A stretch of DNA of 64,000 nt, from NCBI GenBank assembly GCA_961205875.1, contig OY540816.1, positions 15,944,701-16,008,700 on the forward strand. Reading direction: 5' to 3'. This DNA is from Sialis fuliginosa. Its lineage: Eukaryota > Arthropoda > Insecta > Megaloptera > Sialidae. The translations under genes and the position numbers were made by a program. The notes beneath the pieces are model-generated. The model had not been told where the DNA came from, did not search any database, and was given only the letters and a program-made list of their open reading frames with translations. Below, one piece after another: positions 49,201 through 63,853 of the stretch (positions are counted from its first letter, which is position 1; each line of letters opens with the position of its first letter).

Positions 49201-49385
49201 CAGTGTTTCCCAAAGTGTGGTACTCAAATCCTTGGTGGTATGTTAAAGGGTTTCAAGGGGTACATGCTTCAATGTTCATAAACATTATACAAACTAATGT
49301 ATTATAAACATTTATAAAATATTCTTCCTAGTAAAATCAAAATCTAAAAAAGGCTACATACATAATGTAAGTTTGGGAAACACTG
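49201..49385. mobile_element. hAT-type MITE (CAGTGTTTCCCAAA ends)
   Basis: Perfect 14-bp terminal inverted repeats CAGTGTTTCCCAAA bound a 185-bp element. Flanking octamers TCTTGATG (49193-49200) and TCTTAAAG (49386-49393) agree at six of eight positions, compatible with an aged hAT duplication. Confidence 0.8.
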
Positions 49386-50148
49386 TCTTAAAGAATAAAT
49401 AATACAATATAATTTAAATTTATTTTTTAAAATTATTAAATACACCGGGATCACGGTAATTGGGCTACTATGTATAATATAATCGGATATCGCTGAAGCA
49501 GACACCAGACAGTTGAAGAGTGGAGGAATATATTATATTATTTTATTAATAATTTATGTTTATAATTTTAAACAATAACAAGCATGCTCAAGTGTAAGAG
49601 ATTGATGACAGTACAATATAATCACACAACTTTGATAATTGATCACTAGCAAGCAAAACAAATGCCCAACTACCGCTAAACCAGTGAATTTTTTTTCATT
49701 ATTAAAATATGAACTTAAAATTATTTGTTTATGTTTAACATATTGAAATAACATCTAAACAAAAACACTTTTTGTATAAAAGAAATACACGGTGTAGAAA
49801 TGTTTACAAATTCACAATAATAATAAAACAAAAAACAGTTAACACATAAAAAATTATTATTAAATAATTGATACAATATAACAAGAACATAAAAAACATT
49901 TATTTAATAATATGACTACAAATACAATTAATATTATAACCACATTTCAGATATACTACTGACTTATAAAACTTTATTTTTAGTCGTGGATTTGTTCACA
50001 ATTATTCAAATAACTACTATAGTAATACGGCCAGCATTAGCATAGCTTTCTTAAAATTAAATATCGCCACTTAAATTTATTATTAAGTCAATTTGCACTT
50101 TAAAATATATATAGCTTATTCACACATGCTTTATATTACAAACATATT

Positions 50149-51749
<1,601 letters not shown>

Positions 51750-52063
51750 TTTTACTTAACAATAAGTACTAAAATCGATTTTGAAAACATCAAAAACTAT
51801 TCTAGGTTAGAGTTTCCTTTTGTCAAAGTACAAACTTTAATATGAAGATGGTAACAATCCATAACACTTGCTTATAAAATAAAATCCCTATTAAAACATA
51901 CATGAAATAAAAAAAGTCCCCCAAATTTTGCTTTTGACATTTGATGTTTTCCTGCTGTTATTGTAAGGTTATGTTGCTATAATTTAAAATTTGAACCAAC
52001 ATTTATATAAACTAAAAATCAGTAAATGAAATTATTGGAAATTTTTAATCATAATATTAATAT
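51750..52063. promoter_or_regulatory. short divergent promoter region Atg5 / Mtfmt
   Basis: Only 314 bp separate the two start codons, so both 5' UTRs and core promoters must fit here. I see no TATA box at a useful distance on either strand and no CpG cluster. A bidirectional promoter is a reasonable inference. Confidence 0.5.
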
Positions 52064-53719
52064 ATGTTTCACATTTTAATAAAAAAATGGCCCAGGGTAA
52101 TTTATCGTCAAATGAAATGTATACGAACAAATTATACTTATGGGAAACCTCCTTGGAAAATAGTATTTTTTGGTACAGATGATTTTTCTTTAAGTAGTCT
52201 AAAAACCTTATTTAAGGAATGGTAATTAAAATAAACATGTTTTTATTTATAAAATATAAAAATAAATTTAATCTTATAATAAACATTTTAGTAAAAAAGG
52301 AAGTTTGATTAAAGACTTAGAAGTTGTAACATCATTTCAAAAGAAACAGAATCCAGTTCATAAATATGCAGTTAGAGAAAATATTAAAATTCATGACTGG
52401 CCAATTATAATACCAAAAAATAAATATGATATTGGTATTGTGGTTTCTTTTGGGCATTTGATACCTGAAAATATTATAAATTCGTTTCATTTGTATGTCA
52501 TTGATATAATATAAAGATTAACAAATAGTAATTTATTGTTTTGATTTTAGAGGAATGTTAAACGTTCATGCAAGTTTACTTCCACGGTGGAGAGGTGCTG
52601 CACCAATTATATATGCAATTATGAATGGTGATTCTGAAACTGGAATAACAATAATGAGAGTTAAGCCAAAAAAGTTTGATATAGGAGAAATCATCACTCA
52701 AGAATCAGTTAAAATTAATTCTAATATTACTTTACCGGAGTTATCTGAAACTTTATCTAATTTAGGAGCTTCATTGTTATTAAAGTCAATAGAAAATTTA
52801 CCTAATTCATTAATAAACTCTAAACCACAACCAAATAATGATATTACTTATGGTAAGTTATTTCTAGTTTTATATTTTTTATTAGAGCATCAGAATGTTA
52901 CATACAGTATGTAATATAGTAACCCAATCAGTGCTGCTAAAAACAACCATACTAATAACAAAACTACTTAAAAATTTGAAAATAGTAAAATATGTATTTT
53001 GTGAATATCTCTGGAATTGTTTAGAATATTGAATCAAGTATAATACAAAAGTAATTTGGCCTTTTGAAATCTATAAATTAAATAATTTATGTAGTATCCC
53101 TTGATTTTTTAGGGGATTGAGGCTATAGTGGTCAGACCAAATAATTTTTTTTGTTCAGTAAGGTAAAAATATATTATATATACAATATATAAGATTTCAA
53201 AATATTATATCTCCAAATTTTGAAATTTGCTAAAAATGCACAATACTGTTCAAAAAATAAACTGTACAAAGTAAATGTAAATTAATCATAATAATTCAGA
53301 ATTTGTATTTATTGCAAGAAAGGTAGTTCTTTATATTGCTTTATAATATTTCAGCTCCTCGTGTTACACCAAATATTGCACAAGTAGTGTGGAATAAAAT
53401 GACAGCTGTTCAAGTATACAACTTACATAGAGCACTAACAGGCTTGTACCATCTCTCTACAAGATGGCATGGTATTACAGTTAAACTAATTGATTGTAAT
53501 ATTAATGATAAGTCTGCTACTGTACCAAAATCAGCTGTGTCAGTAGCAGGAAATTTTGTTTATAATAAACAATTGAAACAATTGCAAATATTATGCGCTG
53601 ACAATTCATGGGTTCAAGTTTCTCAGATCGGAGTATCTGGTAAAAAAGTGATGTCTGCTACTGATTTCTATAATGGTTTTATTAGTAAATGTAGTTATAA
53701 AGAATGTGTATTTAGTTAA
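52064..53719 (+). CDS. Mtfmt: mitochondrial methionyl-tRNA formyltransferase
   Basis: It transfers a formyl group from 10-formyl-tetrahydrofolate to Met-tRNA for mitochondrial translation initiation. Exons: 52064-52221, 52292-52492, 52551-52852 and 53355-53719; joined frame 341 aa. I chose the ATG at 52064 over the one at 52112 because the extra 16 residues are basic and hydrophobic without acidic residues (MFHILIKKWPRVIYRQ), as in a mitochondrial presequence. The catalytic domain starts at WKIVFFGTDDFS (31-42). The active-site block NVHASLLPRWRGAAPI (124-139) has N124 and H126, and FDIG supplies D163. The C-terminal tRNA-binding domain spans roughly 222-341, with the usual VYNLHRAL motif. 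A possible AATAAA overlaps the stop codon at 53719-53724; another is at about 53829. Confidence 0.93.
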
Positions 53720-56669
53720 ATAAAATAATTTTATGTTAATTCAAAATTAAATTGTTTTTCTTGTTAGTAATACATTAGTTGCAGTGGTATAACTAGCGGC
53801 GGTAGAGACAAAAGGGCCATATTTGTAAAATAAATATGTTATATGCCAAAGTCCCTATAAAAAAAATTGACCCCTCAAAAAAAATCTTGATTAGTTGATT
53901 ATAGAAATAAACTTTTTTATTTAATTCAGAAGCTAGTTTACAAAATTAAATTATCTGAAATTTCAAACTACAGGAGCTTGAATTAATGAAGATTTACTAT
54001 ATTTTCCTGATAGTGACTAGGGAAAACAAAACATATACATTTGAATATCTGAAAGTAATACATTTATTTGATTTTAAATTAAATATTTACATATACCTGT
54101 AATAAACGATACTATAAATATACTTGTATGACTAGTCAACAATTCTTAAGCCACGACCGATTTAATTAACACAGTTAATAATGCACATTATTTCTTTACT
54201 ATCTATTTACAAGAAAACTTTTTTTACGTACACATATTTAGAAGCTGTGTTGAACACTATTGGTATATTAGCACTTAAGAATATAATATAAATATAATAA
54301 TACACAAACTGCCTTTTATAATAGCTCATGGTCAGGCTTTGCATAAATACAAGTCTACCGAACATTAACATTTAAACTATTCTGAGTAATTGTCAGAGCT
54401 CTATTAATGAAAAAATTAAATACTAGTATTTCTTACCATAAATACTGGTATTTCTTGGTTGTGTTTTACAAACAGTTTTTTAAACTTTTGGTACACAAGG
54501 ATTACTCAGAAAAGAAGCAGTTTTTAAACTAGTTCAAAAAAACAAATCCTATTTTCTTTACACAACTTGATACTATTTTATAACTTTCATAAATTAACTT
54601 CCCACCTTTTATTTAGAACATTTAATAATGTAAATATGTACTTATATAAAATATCGGTCTTGTCTTAAGTGTGATATGTTATCACAGTTCATGTCATTTT
54701 TAAGGACAATTAAAATATTAAACGTGGTATTAGACGATACAAACTTCTATTCAACAGGTTGTTCTTCATAGACGACCCTAGAAAGCAAGAAAATAATCAA
54801 AAGAATATAGTAATTGCAGTTAAAGCAGTTTATATTTTGATATGGTTTATGATTTAATGAAATACATACTTTTACAAATGCAGTGTTAATAACACGATAA
54901 AATCAATATTATATTTACAAAATAGCGATGAACAAAGAGAATTTAATACCATACAAGATAATGTAATTGTTAATATTTAAAAAATTTATTTTATTTCAAT
55001 ACAGGCTATAATTTAAATGAATTCAATTTTAAATCTTATTAAAAAAATTATGTTCATCGCAGTTTCGATAAATCAAATGTTTTTGTTAAAAATAAAAAAT
55101 GATTTTCATCTGTTAAATGTACTTTTATAATGTTAATTAATTGAATAAAAATCAGTCTTATTAGAAATAAAAAGTAACCAGATGAAATGTTTGTAATATA
55201 ATTGTTATAAAATTACCTACATTTCTTTATAAAACTTTGACTACTAAATAAAATAATTGAACAGTAATCAGTGGTTTCCAAATATTTGATCAACCTTTAT
55301 TTCAATAAACTAGGCTTTTGCAATTGTTACATTAAATGCTTTTAGGTTTTATCTCGCATAAAAATTTGTTGCATTTTTATATTTAATTTTTACGGTCTTA
55401 TGATGATTGTAAAATAATTAGTGGAGGACACAAGATTTTATATCAGCAAGGTTTTCAATCAAAAAAACACTAATACCTTTTGTTAAAAAGGCACCAAATT
55501 ACCTATGTTCACTGTGCCCGATCACCTTTTAGGTCCGTTGCTGAAAATGATGGTAAAAAGCACAAAATTTTAATGCAAGATAAAAAAATCAATAAATTAA
55601 GTGAACGAAAGAAACATACATTCATGCAAATGTGATGCAAAAGTATAAATTACCCGTCCAAAGGTAATAAAAAAGAAAATAAATTTTTATATAATATGAA
55701 TAATACTACAGAATAGCTTATTAATATTGCATTATAATATTTACTGGTCGTACGTTAACATTTGGTAACCTCTGTAATAATAAACATTTTTATTTAGTAA
55801 TAAATTTAGCAAAAATTTTGACAATTATTATACACAAATAAGTCTGTATTTATAGAGGAAAATTCAAATCAGTGTTGAAGAAGAATAATTTTCAATAATT
55901 TTTGCCAATTATACCTACTTATATTGAATACGCTATTTATCTCTAGATTTGTAATATTATAAATATTGAAAAGTAGTTATTACAATTTTAATTTTTTGGC
56001 ACGTAAAAGGGGTCTTTTAAATTCTAGATAATATAAATTGATACATTTTACTAGTATAGAAACAAATTTAATTTATTATTAAGTTTAATTCTTATTCAGA
56101 TTAACGCGAACAGGCTAAGGTCATACAAATTCTCAAATATGTATGTATTTACGTACATGAGGCAAGACAAATCACTTCAGATATCTTCTGATAATATATA
56201 ATTTTTTAATTTTTTTGATAATAAAAAATCTAGAGATGCAATAATACTATGTCTATTTATTAAACTACTGTATAAAAATCTGAAGATATTTGTAATTATT
56301 TATGAAGTTACAAATATCTGTACTTTATTCCCATTTATTAAAAAAAAATCAAATTGAATTTTTTTACTGTTAGTAGTAAGTAATTTTAAAGTAATGTTAG
56401 ACCGAATTGGATGGACTGTTAAGACAATTATTGAGCTTCCTTCGGAATGTTGTTTTTTGATTATTCACAAAGTAGTTAGAGTTTACATGGTATTGTTGAG
56501 TCCCAACTCCTAAAACAAAAAGAAATCGTAAAATCATATTGCCAATTGTATAATTTTGTTTTGTCTTGTACCTAACATGATTAGACGGATGGTTAAATAA
56601 AATAAAATGAAGTAATAATACTGAATGCAATACTTTGAATGAACTTTTGACAAGTGAAAGTGTGTAAAG

Positions 56670-56930
56670 AACCCTGAGAAAATAAATTCAATCTACGTAG
56701 ATCTAATTTTTTAACTGCATCGTTAACAAAAAAACTTACTTAGATCTTCATAGAGGTAAGTAGATCAATGGTAAGACTGTAATTTCACTTTCTTACTACA
56801 TACCAAAAATTTTCAATACTGTTTATGTAAATATATATGTATTTAAATAAGTTAGTACAAAGGTGAGTAATTAGATATTTATGATTAGATCTGCATAGGT
56901 CTAAATTATTTTTTCCCAGGAAATTTTAAT
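56670..56930. repeat. AGATCTA-rich foldback repeat
   Basis: The left tip CCTGAGAAAATAAATTC and the inverse of the right tip, CCTGGGAAAAAATAATTTAG, are similar. Between them AGATCTA/TAGATC motifs recur in both orientations. It resembles the cluster at 31058-31345. Confidence 0.5.
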
Positions 56931-57087
56931 CTTTTTTAACAGTGTTGCATTTTTTTTATGTAACTTTTTACAGTTCGACTAATTATTTCTAAAAAAGTCA
57001 TTTACTTTCAAAATAAAGTAACATGCAACTCTGTTTTAAAATACACTTAAAGCGTGCATTTTTCAAATCTACAGCTTCCATTCCATA

Positions 57088-57438
57088 CAGTGGTCCTAAA
57101 ACTAAATTTTGGAATAAAAAATTTTGAAATATAAATACACAAGCGTGCTTTCCTAGTAGCTACTGTAATTAATACAATAATTTGCGAGTACTATAATTTT
57201 TATTACTGATCCGTAGGTCTACTGATGGTCTACGAGGCAATGCCAGATGATTCCAACATCGATTATCGTCTAAATAGTAATTTCGAGTGATCCTTAGGTT
57301 GGTCCAAAATGCAATATGACGTCCACTAATGCTATTAGGTTTTTGCGGTAGCAAGCGGGGTGGGATAGGAAAAGTGTTTGCTCGAGGTTTTTGCTCAGCC
57401 AAATCGATTCGCAAACTGAAAAAGTTCGAGAACCACTG
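57088..57438. mobile_element. hAT-like non-autonomous element
   Basis: The left end CAGTGGTCCTAAAAC and the inverse of the right end, CAGTGGTTCTCGAAC, match at 12 of 15 positions. The GC content of the right half is higher than its flanks, and a minus-strand frame of 81 codons there is not recognisable. No clear target duplication. Confidence 0.55.
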
Positions 57439-58006
57439 TTTTATAGTTTTGTCTTTGGAATGACAGTAGTCCCCTACTTATTAAATATTTTAATAAGTTG
57501 TATAAATATTTGATGTTATTTCTTTATTAAAATTTCCATCAAGCACAAATTGTTTATATTGTATAGATTGAATAATATTTTTATAAAAAATCATTTTACC
57601 ATTTTTTTTGTGCTCAGCAGAAATTATAATAAATTATTTCATTATGTGAGAATAAAAATGTATAAACAAATTGATTAATTTGTTAGTTATATTAATGTAT
57701 AGAGAATTTCCTGAAGGGAAACGACTAAAATTATTAATAAGTACAAGTATAAATATATATTTTAGGAATATAAAAAAAAATCATGCAAAATAGGTATCAT
57801 GCATAAAAATGTCACAGAAAGATTTCAAATAAAAAAAAATAATAGTATATTTTAATATCATAACAAATAATTAACATGAGTAAAATTTAAAGAAAAAATA
57901 AACTGCCAATACAGAGAACATTAGAAAATAACTACAATATTTAAAATAATTTTGTATAAAGTTGTACAATTTTTGTATTTTTAAAATAATATGTCATTTT
58001 AAAAAT

Positions 58007-58342
58007 CAGTAGAACCTCATTATTGTCTGCATTGCTACTGTACGTTCTTCATTATTGTCCAATTGTTTACCACCTTCTTCTAATTTTTTGTTAGCCAATC
58101 ATAGTAATGTTTGCTTACGCATTCTACTCTTAATAAATCATAAATAAATGATAGTGTGTAATCTGCATAATAATTAACCACATAATAAAAACTGCTGTCA
58201 AAGCACACGTTTCTCATTTTTATATATATTATGTGCATGTAAACGCACATATGTATTTGTATGCACTCTTCTTGAGTGGAAAAAAATACAAGGAAATAGT
58301 ATTGACGGTTGCCCTGACCGACCGATAACAATGAGGTTCTAC
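58007..58342. mobile_element. pogo/Tigger-like MITE
   Basis: The left end CAGTAGAACCTCATTATTGTC and the inverse of the right end, GTAGAACCTCATTGTTATCGG, are near-identical inverted repeats. CAGTRGAACCTC ends are typical of pogo/Tigger elements. The interior is AT-rich and non-coding; an adjacent small element starts at 58351. Confidence 0.65.
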
Positions 58343-58350
58343 ATAATGGG

Positions 58351-58512
58351 GGGTTTACATTTGCTGTTTTGCTCGGCCAGGTACTCGTAAGTGTCAACAC
58401 TCATCATCTCATAATAGTACCAGCCCGTCACATAGATATAGACAGAAAAATACTAGCTCTAGATCATCATGCTGTTAATCATCCGAGTGTAACAGTAAAT
58501 GTAAACTCAGCC
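58351..58512. mobile_element. short MITE with GTTTACATTTRCTG ends
   Basis: GGGTTTACATTTGCTG at the left is paired with the inverse of GAGTTTACATTTACTG at the right, in a 162-bp element that directly follows the pogo-like MITE. No protein is encoded. Confidence 0.55.
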
Positions 58513-60271
58513 TAATTCTAACAAATTTCTAGAATTACTTTTCTTGTCTTAAGTACTTGACAAATATGCATAACCAAAATCTATTTTTAAAATGACGGGG
58601 TTAAAATGAAATTAAGACGAAAATACATACAAACAAACTAATCAGTAACAAAATAGTAACATTAATAAAATAATAAATGACTGTAGAATTCATGATATTT
58701 ATAAAAATTGGTAAACTAATTATTTATCAGGCACTTTCAGGTTTTTACAGTAACTTCTGTATCATCTGAATCATAGATTCTGAATATAAGCCATGTCTTC
58801 TTAATTTCAATATCTCTAACTAACGTTTCAATGCAAATGGTTTATATTCAGAAGCCTAGAAATGTTGGTGTTCACAAGAGTTTAAATTCAATTTATATAC
58901 ATACACTTGTATATTTTAAAGTTGGATTAAATATATGTACAGGATGTTTCAGTTAAATTCGATGCTAATTTTGATGCAAAAAAAAAAAAACATCCTATAT
59001 ATTCGATTTAAATTCACCCCTTATTTTACTATACTTCTCTATAATTTTGTATAAATTAATATCTGCAATTTACATTTGCAGTGTTATTACATTATGTATT
59101 ACCAATTAAATGGCGACACTAGCAATTTCACAACACTTTTTTTCAACTATAATTAATTGCATGAACTATTAACAATCATTACATCAATTCAGTTATACAA
59201 TTCAATCTACGTAATTGCATTTTGCAATGACCATTGAGGTTTGAGATCATATTTATTTATGACTCAATTTGGAATGTTAGATCAAAATTGTATTTACTGC
59301 ACACTAGTTAATTAATATAAATGTATTTGGATTTCAATTAAAAATTAAATATATATATATATATTCCATAAAATAAATAAATTTTTAATAACAATTAATG
59401 TATGTATACCATTAATAATAAAATTAACATTTTTTATATATTTGCAATAAAAAATAATGGCAAGGAAATATCAATCAATTGATTATTAAGTCTTTTAAAA
59501 TATGTATAAACTTTGGATTTTATAACACAATTATATTTGTACACATATGTATTTGTTTTTAAAAGTACATCATGTTAATAATTTGGTAATAGAAATAACC
59601 AACTCGAGGGGTAAATTATTTTTTTTATGATCTGAACACTTTGAAACTGGTCTATCAATTAAAAATTTTACAATAATTTTAAATCTACAACAGACTTCCC
59701 AAAAATTTTGCCAGATTGTCTGCGATAAAATATTTTCAAATAGAAGCTTGTTTGGCTAGTTTAAAGTAAACTATTCTACTGTACTAATAAAAACATGTGT
59801 ACATATATAAATAAAATTTAAAAAATAGTTTGAGCATCTACGAGACTAGATTTTTAAGTATTTTTTTGAAAACAGTCCATTCTAGCATCGCCTTTGTACT
59901 TAATTAATATTGTAGTTGGAAGACTTTAAAATAAAATAATAGATAAAGTAAACAAACTTAAACAACATTCCCAAAAACACCACTGAATTATTTTTATCTT
60001 AAATATAGTTTAATAATTTTGTCATTCTTAACAAAAATAATTATTATAATTTAATTTGAAAATAATTAACACAATAAGCCGTTACTTTGAATAAAAACGT
60101 ATATTATACTTGTCAATAGTACTTTTTAGTTTAAGTAGTTTTTAAGAATACGTATAAATTATCTACAACTATTGCACATGGTCCATGTCTCTCAGATTAC
60201 TTACAGGCCACTCATTGGATTATTTTATTGCTGTTTAATTTAATTTTTCATATATAAAGTAAAAATACTGA

Positions 60272-60352
60272 AACACTATGTTGAACTGTTCTTGTCTGAT
60301 TACAGCAGTTAAGCAGCATCGGACTTAAGGACACCATGTGCTGTTGCTTTTT
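60272..60352 (+). pseudogene. 5S rRNA pseudogene, internally deleted
   Basis: GTTCTTGTCTGATTAC at 60288-60303 followed by AGTTAAGCAGCATCGG matches the central 5S rRNA region, including the internal box A of the 5S promoter. About 25-30 nt are then missing, and ACACCATGTGCTGTTGC followed by TTTTT matches the 3' end of 5S with its terminator. The 5' part is too diverged to align with certainty. It is a dead copy, possibly a retroposed 5S transcript or part of a 5S-headed SINE. Confidence 0.7.
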
Positions 60353-61039
60353 AAAGGAACCTGTAGCCTCAGTAATTGCAAAAGACATGAAAATCGCCCC
60401 CGTAAAAAGCATAACAAAATGCACATAAATAAAATCAAATAAAAATACTGTAACATTTATAGAACTTTAAGATTTAAGTTTGAGTATTAAACAGCTCTAT
60501 TAATTTTTTTTAAAAGTACCAGTTTCTACTTAAATATAAATGTGTATCCAATATAGAATTAATATCCCCCCCCCACCCATTTAAATATTATTATAGCAAG
60601 GAATAAATAATTCTGTATACACTTTATTTAAATAAATTAAATAATTTGTTTATGAAACGTTTTTTAATTTTATGAATATGTTTGGTACTACTTTATAGTA
60701 CACTCTGACCTCATTTTGCACAAGAGATACGTTCTTGAAAAACACGACGCAAATCATTTTTACCTTCTGTAGTTAAACGGGTCCTCAAACCATAATATTA
60801 TCTTATTATTTTACAACGCAATTTCAAAAATACCACAAAGTGGGGTCTGGGAGTACACTCATTAAAATATATAGGTCTTAAGAGTTTAATTTAACATTAA
60901 AATAAAATTTTCAGAGTATATAAGATTAGCGTTAGTGAAAAAATCTTATTCATTAATATTGCAAACTGAATTTTTATAAGTAACAATTTTTATTAAAATA
61001 CCTATTTGTTTCATTCAGATATTTTTGAAACTCTTATAT

Positions 61040-61245
61040 CTGGTATTATAAAGAAATTGACAAAAATGTATTCGCTTGCAAGCATTTCGAATGGGGTATT
61101 AATTCTGTGATATCGTTTTGGAATTTAGAACAGTGGTACTTCAATTTACTCCACTAGACTGACAATAAACGTCATATAAGTTTGATACCCTGTTTCAAAG
61201 TGCCTGCAAGCTAGCAAATTTTAATAATTTCTTTGTAATACTGGA
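61040..61245. mobile_element. MITE-B copy 4, diverged
   Basis: The left end CTGGTATTATAAAGAAATTG and the inverse of the right end, CCAGTATTACAAAGAAATTA, identify it as the same family as 22312 and 34313. A hairpin GCTTGCAAGC sits just inside the left end. The interior has diverged beyond easy alignment. Confidence 0.6.
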
Positions 61246-61792
61246 CATTAAATTAAATCTTTTTACGTCAAAGTTGAATGACGTTCATATCTACATCAGT
61301 TTTTAATTGTATCTGTAAGCGTCAACCACCATGTAATAAAATGCACAATTGATTCTTACTATTATAAAAATTCAGTCATATACATATAACCTACCTACTT
61401 TATATGTAAACATAAACGGTCAATGAAAAACACAAATTATTTTCCAAGCTAGGTCAATATACAAAAACATGCTTACAAATAAGAAGACAAATGGCACAAA
61501 AAACTAAACTCTAAATTATGTATTGTACTCTGATATTAAAGATACAGTAACAGCAAACTAAAGTAAGTGTTTAATTTTTATTGTAAATTTCCATGTCTTT
61601 CAAAGCTTTTTAATTTGCTGTACCATAACTTTCATTTGTACTAACTAGTACATAAAAATGAAACAAAAATTTCATGATTTTATTAAATTAAATACAAAAT
61701 CAATTGTAAAAAGGACAAATAATAGTGGTGTATGACTATAACAAAAACAAATTTCGTGGTACAGATTGCGAGCATTCTAAACATTAAAATCC

Positions 61793-63853
61793 TTACATGT
61801 GTTCTGGATGAGTACGGATACAGTTGATAAAGTCTTCAGGTTTTAATACGCCGGTACAAATCTTGTGGATCGCCGTAAACAATGGAAATCTGTAAGATAA
61901 ATATTATAAATTTATATAATTAATTAATTTAACTTAAATAGCTACTCACTTATCCTCCATTCCTTTATTTTTCAACATAAACGTAACTTCTTCAGCTGTT
62001 TGTGGGCCTTGAAGTTTTTGTCCGTTTAACATTTCATCTTCCAACTGTTTGATGGATTTGCCGGTTTTAACAAAAGCTTCGGAAACTTTTCTGTTACGTC
62101 CACCGTAACATGTCGTGATTAAGTCAGCTACGCCACAACTTTCAAAGAACGTCGATAATTTACTACCGGGATAAAACACATCGACGAATTTTATCATTTC
62201 CATCAGACCAAGACGAATGACGGCTGCCTTTGTATTATCACCATAATTTAAACCATCTACGAAGCCAGCTCCGCAAGCTACAATGTTCTGGAAAATAAAA
62301 TGACTTTTACAAACTTCAGAATAAAAATATTTTATGTTTTAGATTTTGTGGTTTAACCCTTATATTTTTATTTTTTATAAATACAACAATATTAACATTT
62401 ACATAAAATTCATTAAAAAAGAATTTCATAATAAAATTTATTTACAAAACACTTAAAACAGTAAATAATGATATTTACTAACTGCCAATGACATTACACA
62501 TTATCAATTCTATAATAGAAAAATGTTTAATGTATTTAAAAAAAACTTAATTTGTAAAAGCTTACTTAAATTATCCATTTATTCTTTTTAAGTTATGGTA
62601 GAATGTTTTTAAAGGTATCAGGTGTCAGGTGCCACTATTAAGTTGATTGAAAAGAAATGTTTACTTTGTTTTTCATTTTAACGTAAATATTTTGACAGTC
62701 CATTAGAAAAAATAAATATTTACTTTATAATTTAATTTAAAAACGGTAATAAAATTTTATTTAATATAGTATTACATTACCAAGAAATATAAGGTAACTG
62801 TCAGTTAAATTAATCTTAGAAATGGTTAATAAGAGGATATCTAATAATTAAAATTGTCCTGCCATAAAAGTAGCCTATTTAATTTTTTTGTATAAAATAT
62901 TTTATGATTATTGTTAATGAAGATAATGAATAAAATAAATAAATGATAAAATAATACCTAAACTTGACCTATGATAATTTTAATGATTAATAATACTTTT
63001 ATATTTATACAAGTCATGATATAATTTTTATTTTTTATGATAATGATATAGAATACAATTCATTAGCTATTAAAGTTTGTGGACAAAAGCTTTCTACAGA
63101 GTATGAATTAAGTTAAGGTAGTTAAGCTGTGTATGGATTTTGGTCTATGTAGAAACCCACAATAAACTGAATTGCACTGAAAATACCCTTTGATTTTGAT
63201 TAGGTTTTAGTTAAGATAAAATTCTTCATAATACCGAGCATAAATCACTATACAATACTTTCTGCTAACTGCAACTAACTCATATTACCTGTACTTAAGT
63301 TTCTTCTGACTTGACTCATTGTTAATATTTAACATTAAATTACCTTAAGTGCTCCACACACTTCTACAGTGTTCACATCATCAACTACCACAACTCTGAA
63401 GTACTCTGTCTGAATAATGTCCCGCAATATCGGCGCTAAGCATTTGTCACTGCAGCCGATTGTTGTCTCACAGAATTTCTCCTCAGCAACTTCACCGGCA
63501 AGATTCGCACCCATCAATACCGCACAACTTATTTTTAAGTGGCGTGTAATGATATGGGAAATAAGGTCAATACCACCACCTTCAGCTACTTCAAATCCCT
63601 ATAGAAAAAAATAAACTATTACAGTATGTACATAATTTTAACCATGGATAAACACATGTAATAAAATAAATTGCATAAATTATCTAACAGGAAATTATAT
63701 TAAAACACGTACCTTAATTAAGGATAACCCAATAGCATTAGGTTTAATTTTTCCTAACAGGGTTGAACATAATGGTCTTATAAATTGATGTGGCACAACA
63801 AAAACTAAAATGTCAGCATCTTTTGCTGCTTCTACTACGTCAGGTATTGCCAC
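61793..63853 (-). CDS. Gpdh1: glycerol-3-phosphate dehydrogenase (NAD+), 3' part
   Basis: Cytosolic enzyme that interconverts dihydroxyacetone phosphate and glycerol-3-phosphate. Four coding exons are in the window, in transcript order: 63853-63713, 63598-63344, 62287-61950 and 61889-61793. They supply 276 residues; the N-terminal NAD-binding fold lies beyond 64000. Family blocks: [20 protein letters not shown] at the start, [76 protein letters not shown] and the C-terminal HPEHM. The lysines in SLIK and CGALK correspond to conserved active-site lysines (human K120 and K204); both close an exon. GRNRK carries the conserved Arg-Asn pair. The stop codon overlaps a donor-like GTAAGG, which may allow alternative C-termini. 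Confidence 0.95.

Larger units (their letters stand above)
47264..50148. other. brinker-Atg5 interval with three MITEs
   Basis: It should contain the 3' UTRs of brinker (plus) and Atg5 (minus). On the minus strand AATAAA signals for Atg5 are at 50076-50081 and 49973-49978. The rest is AT-rich and includes the MITEs at 48535-48769, 48806-49102 and 49201-49385. No further gene seen. Confidence 0.6.
53720..61792. other. 8 kb gene-poor interval before Gpdh
   Basis: I find no supportable protein gene. It contains a lone hAT-like end (53782), an AGATCT-rich repeat (about 56670-56930), MITEs at 57088-57438, 58007-58342, 58351-58512 and 61040-61245, and a 5S rRNA pseudogene (60272-60352). The 3' UTR of Gpdh should occupy its right edge on the minus strand, with AATAAA at 61679-61684. 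Confidence 0.6.

Noticed and set aside
52087-52089. ATG at 52087 as the Mtfmt start
   Set aside because: It is out of frame with the catalytic domain. The in-frame ATGs are at 52064 and 52112, and only the first gives a mitochondrial presequence.
57169-57414. 81-aa minus-strand ORF
   Set aside because: It falls inside the hAT-like element at 57088-57438 and has no recognisable domain.
58080-58400. 106-aa minus-strand ORF
   Set aside because: It spans the junction of two MITEs (58007-58342 and 58351-58512), so it is a composite of element ends.
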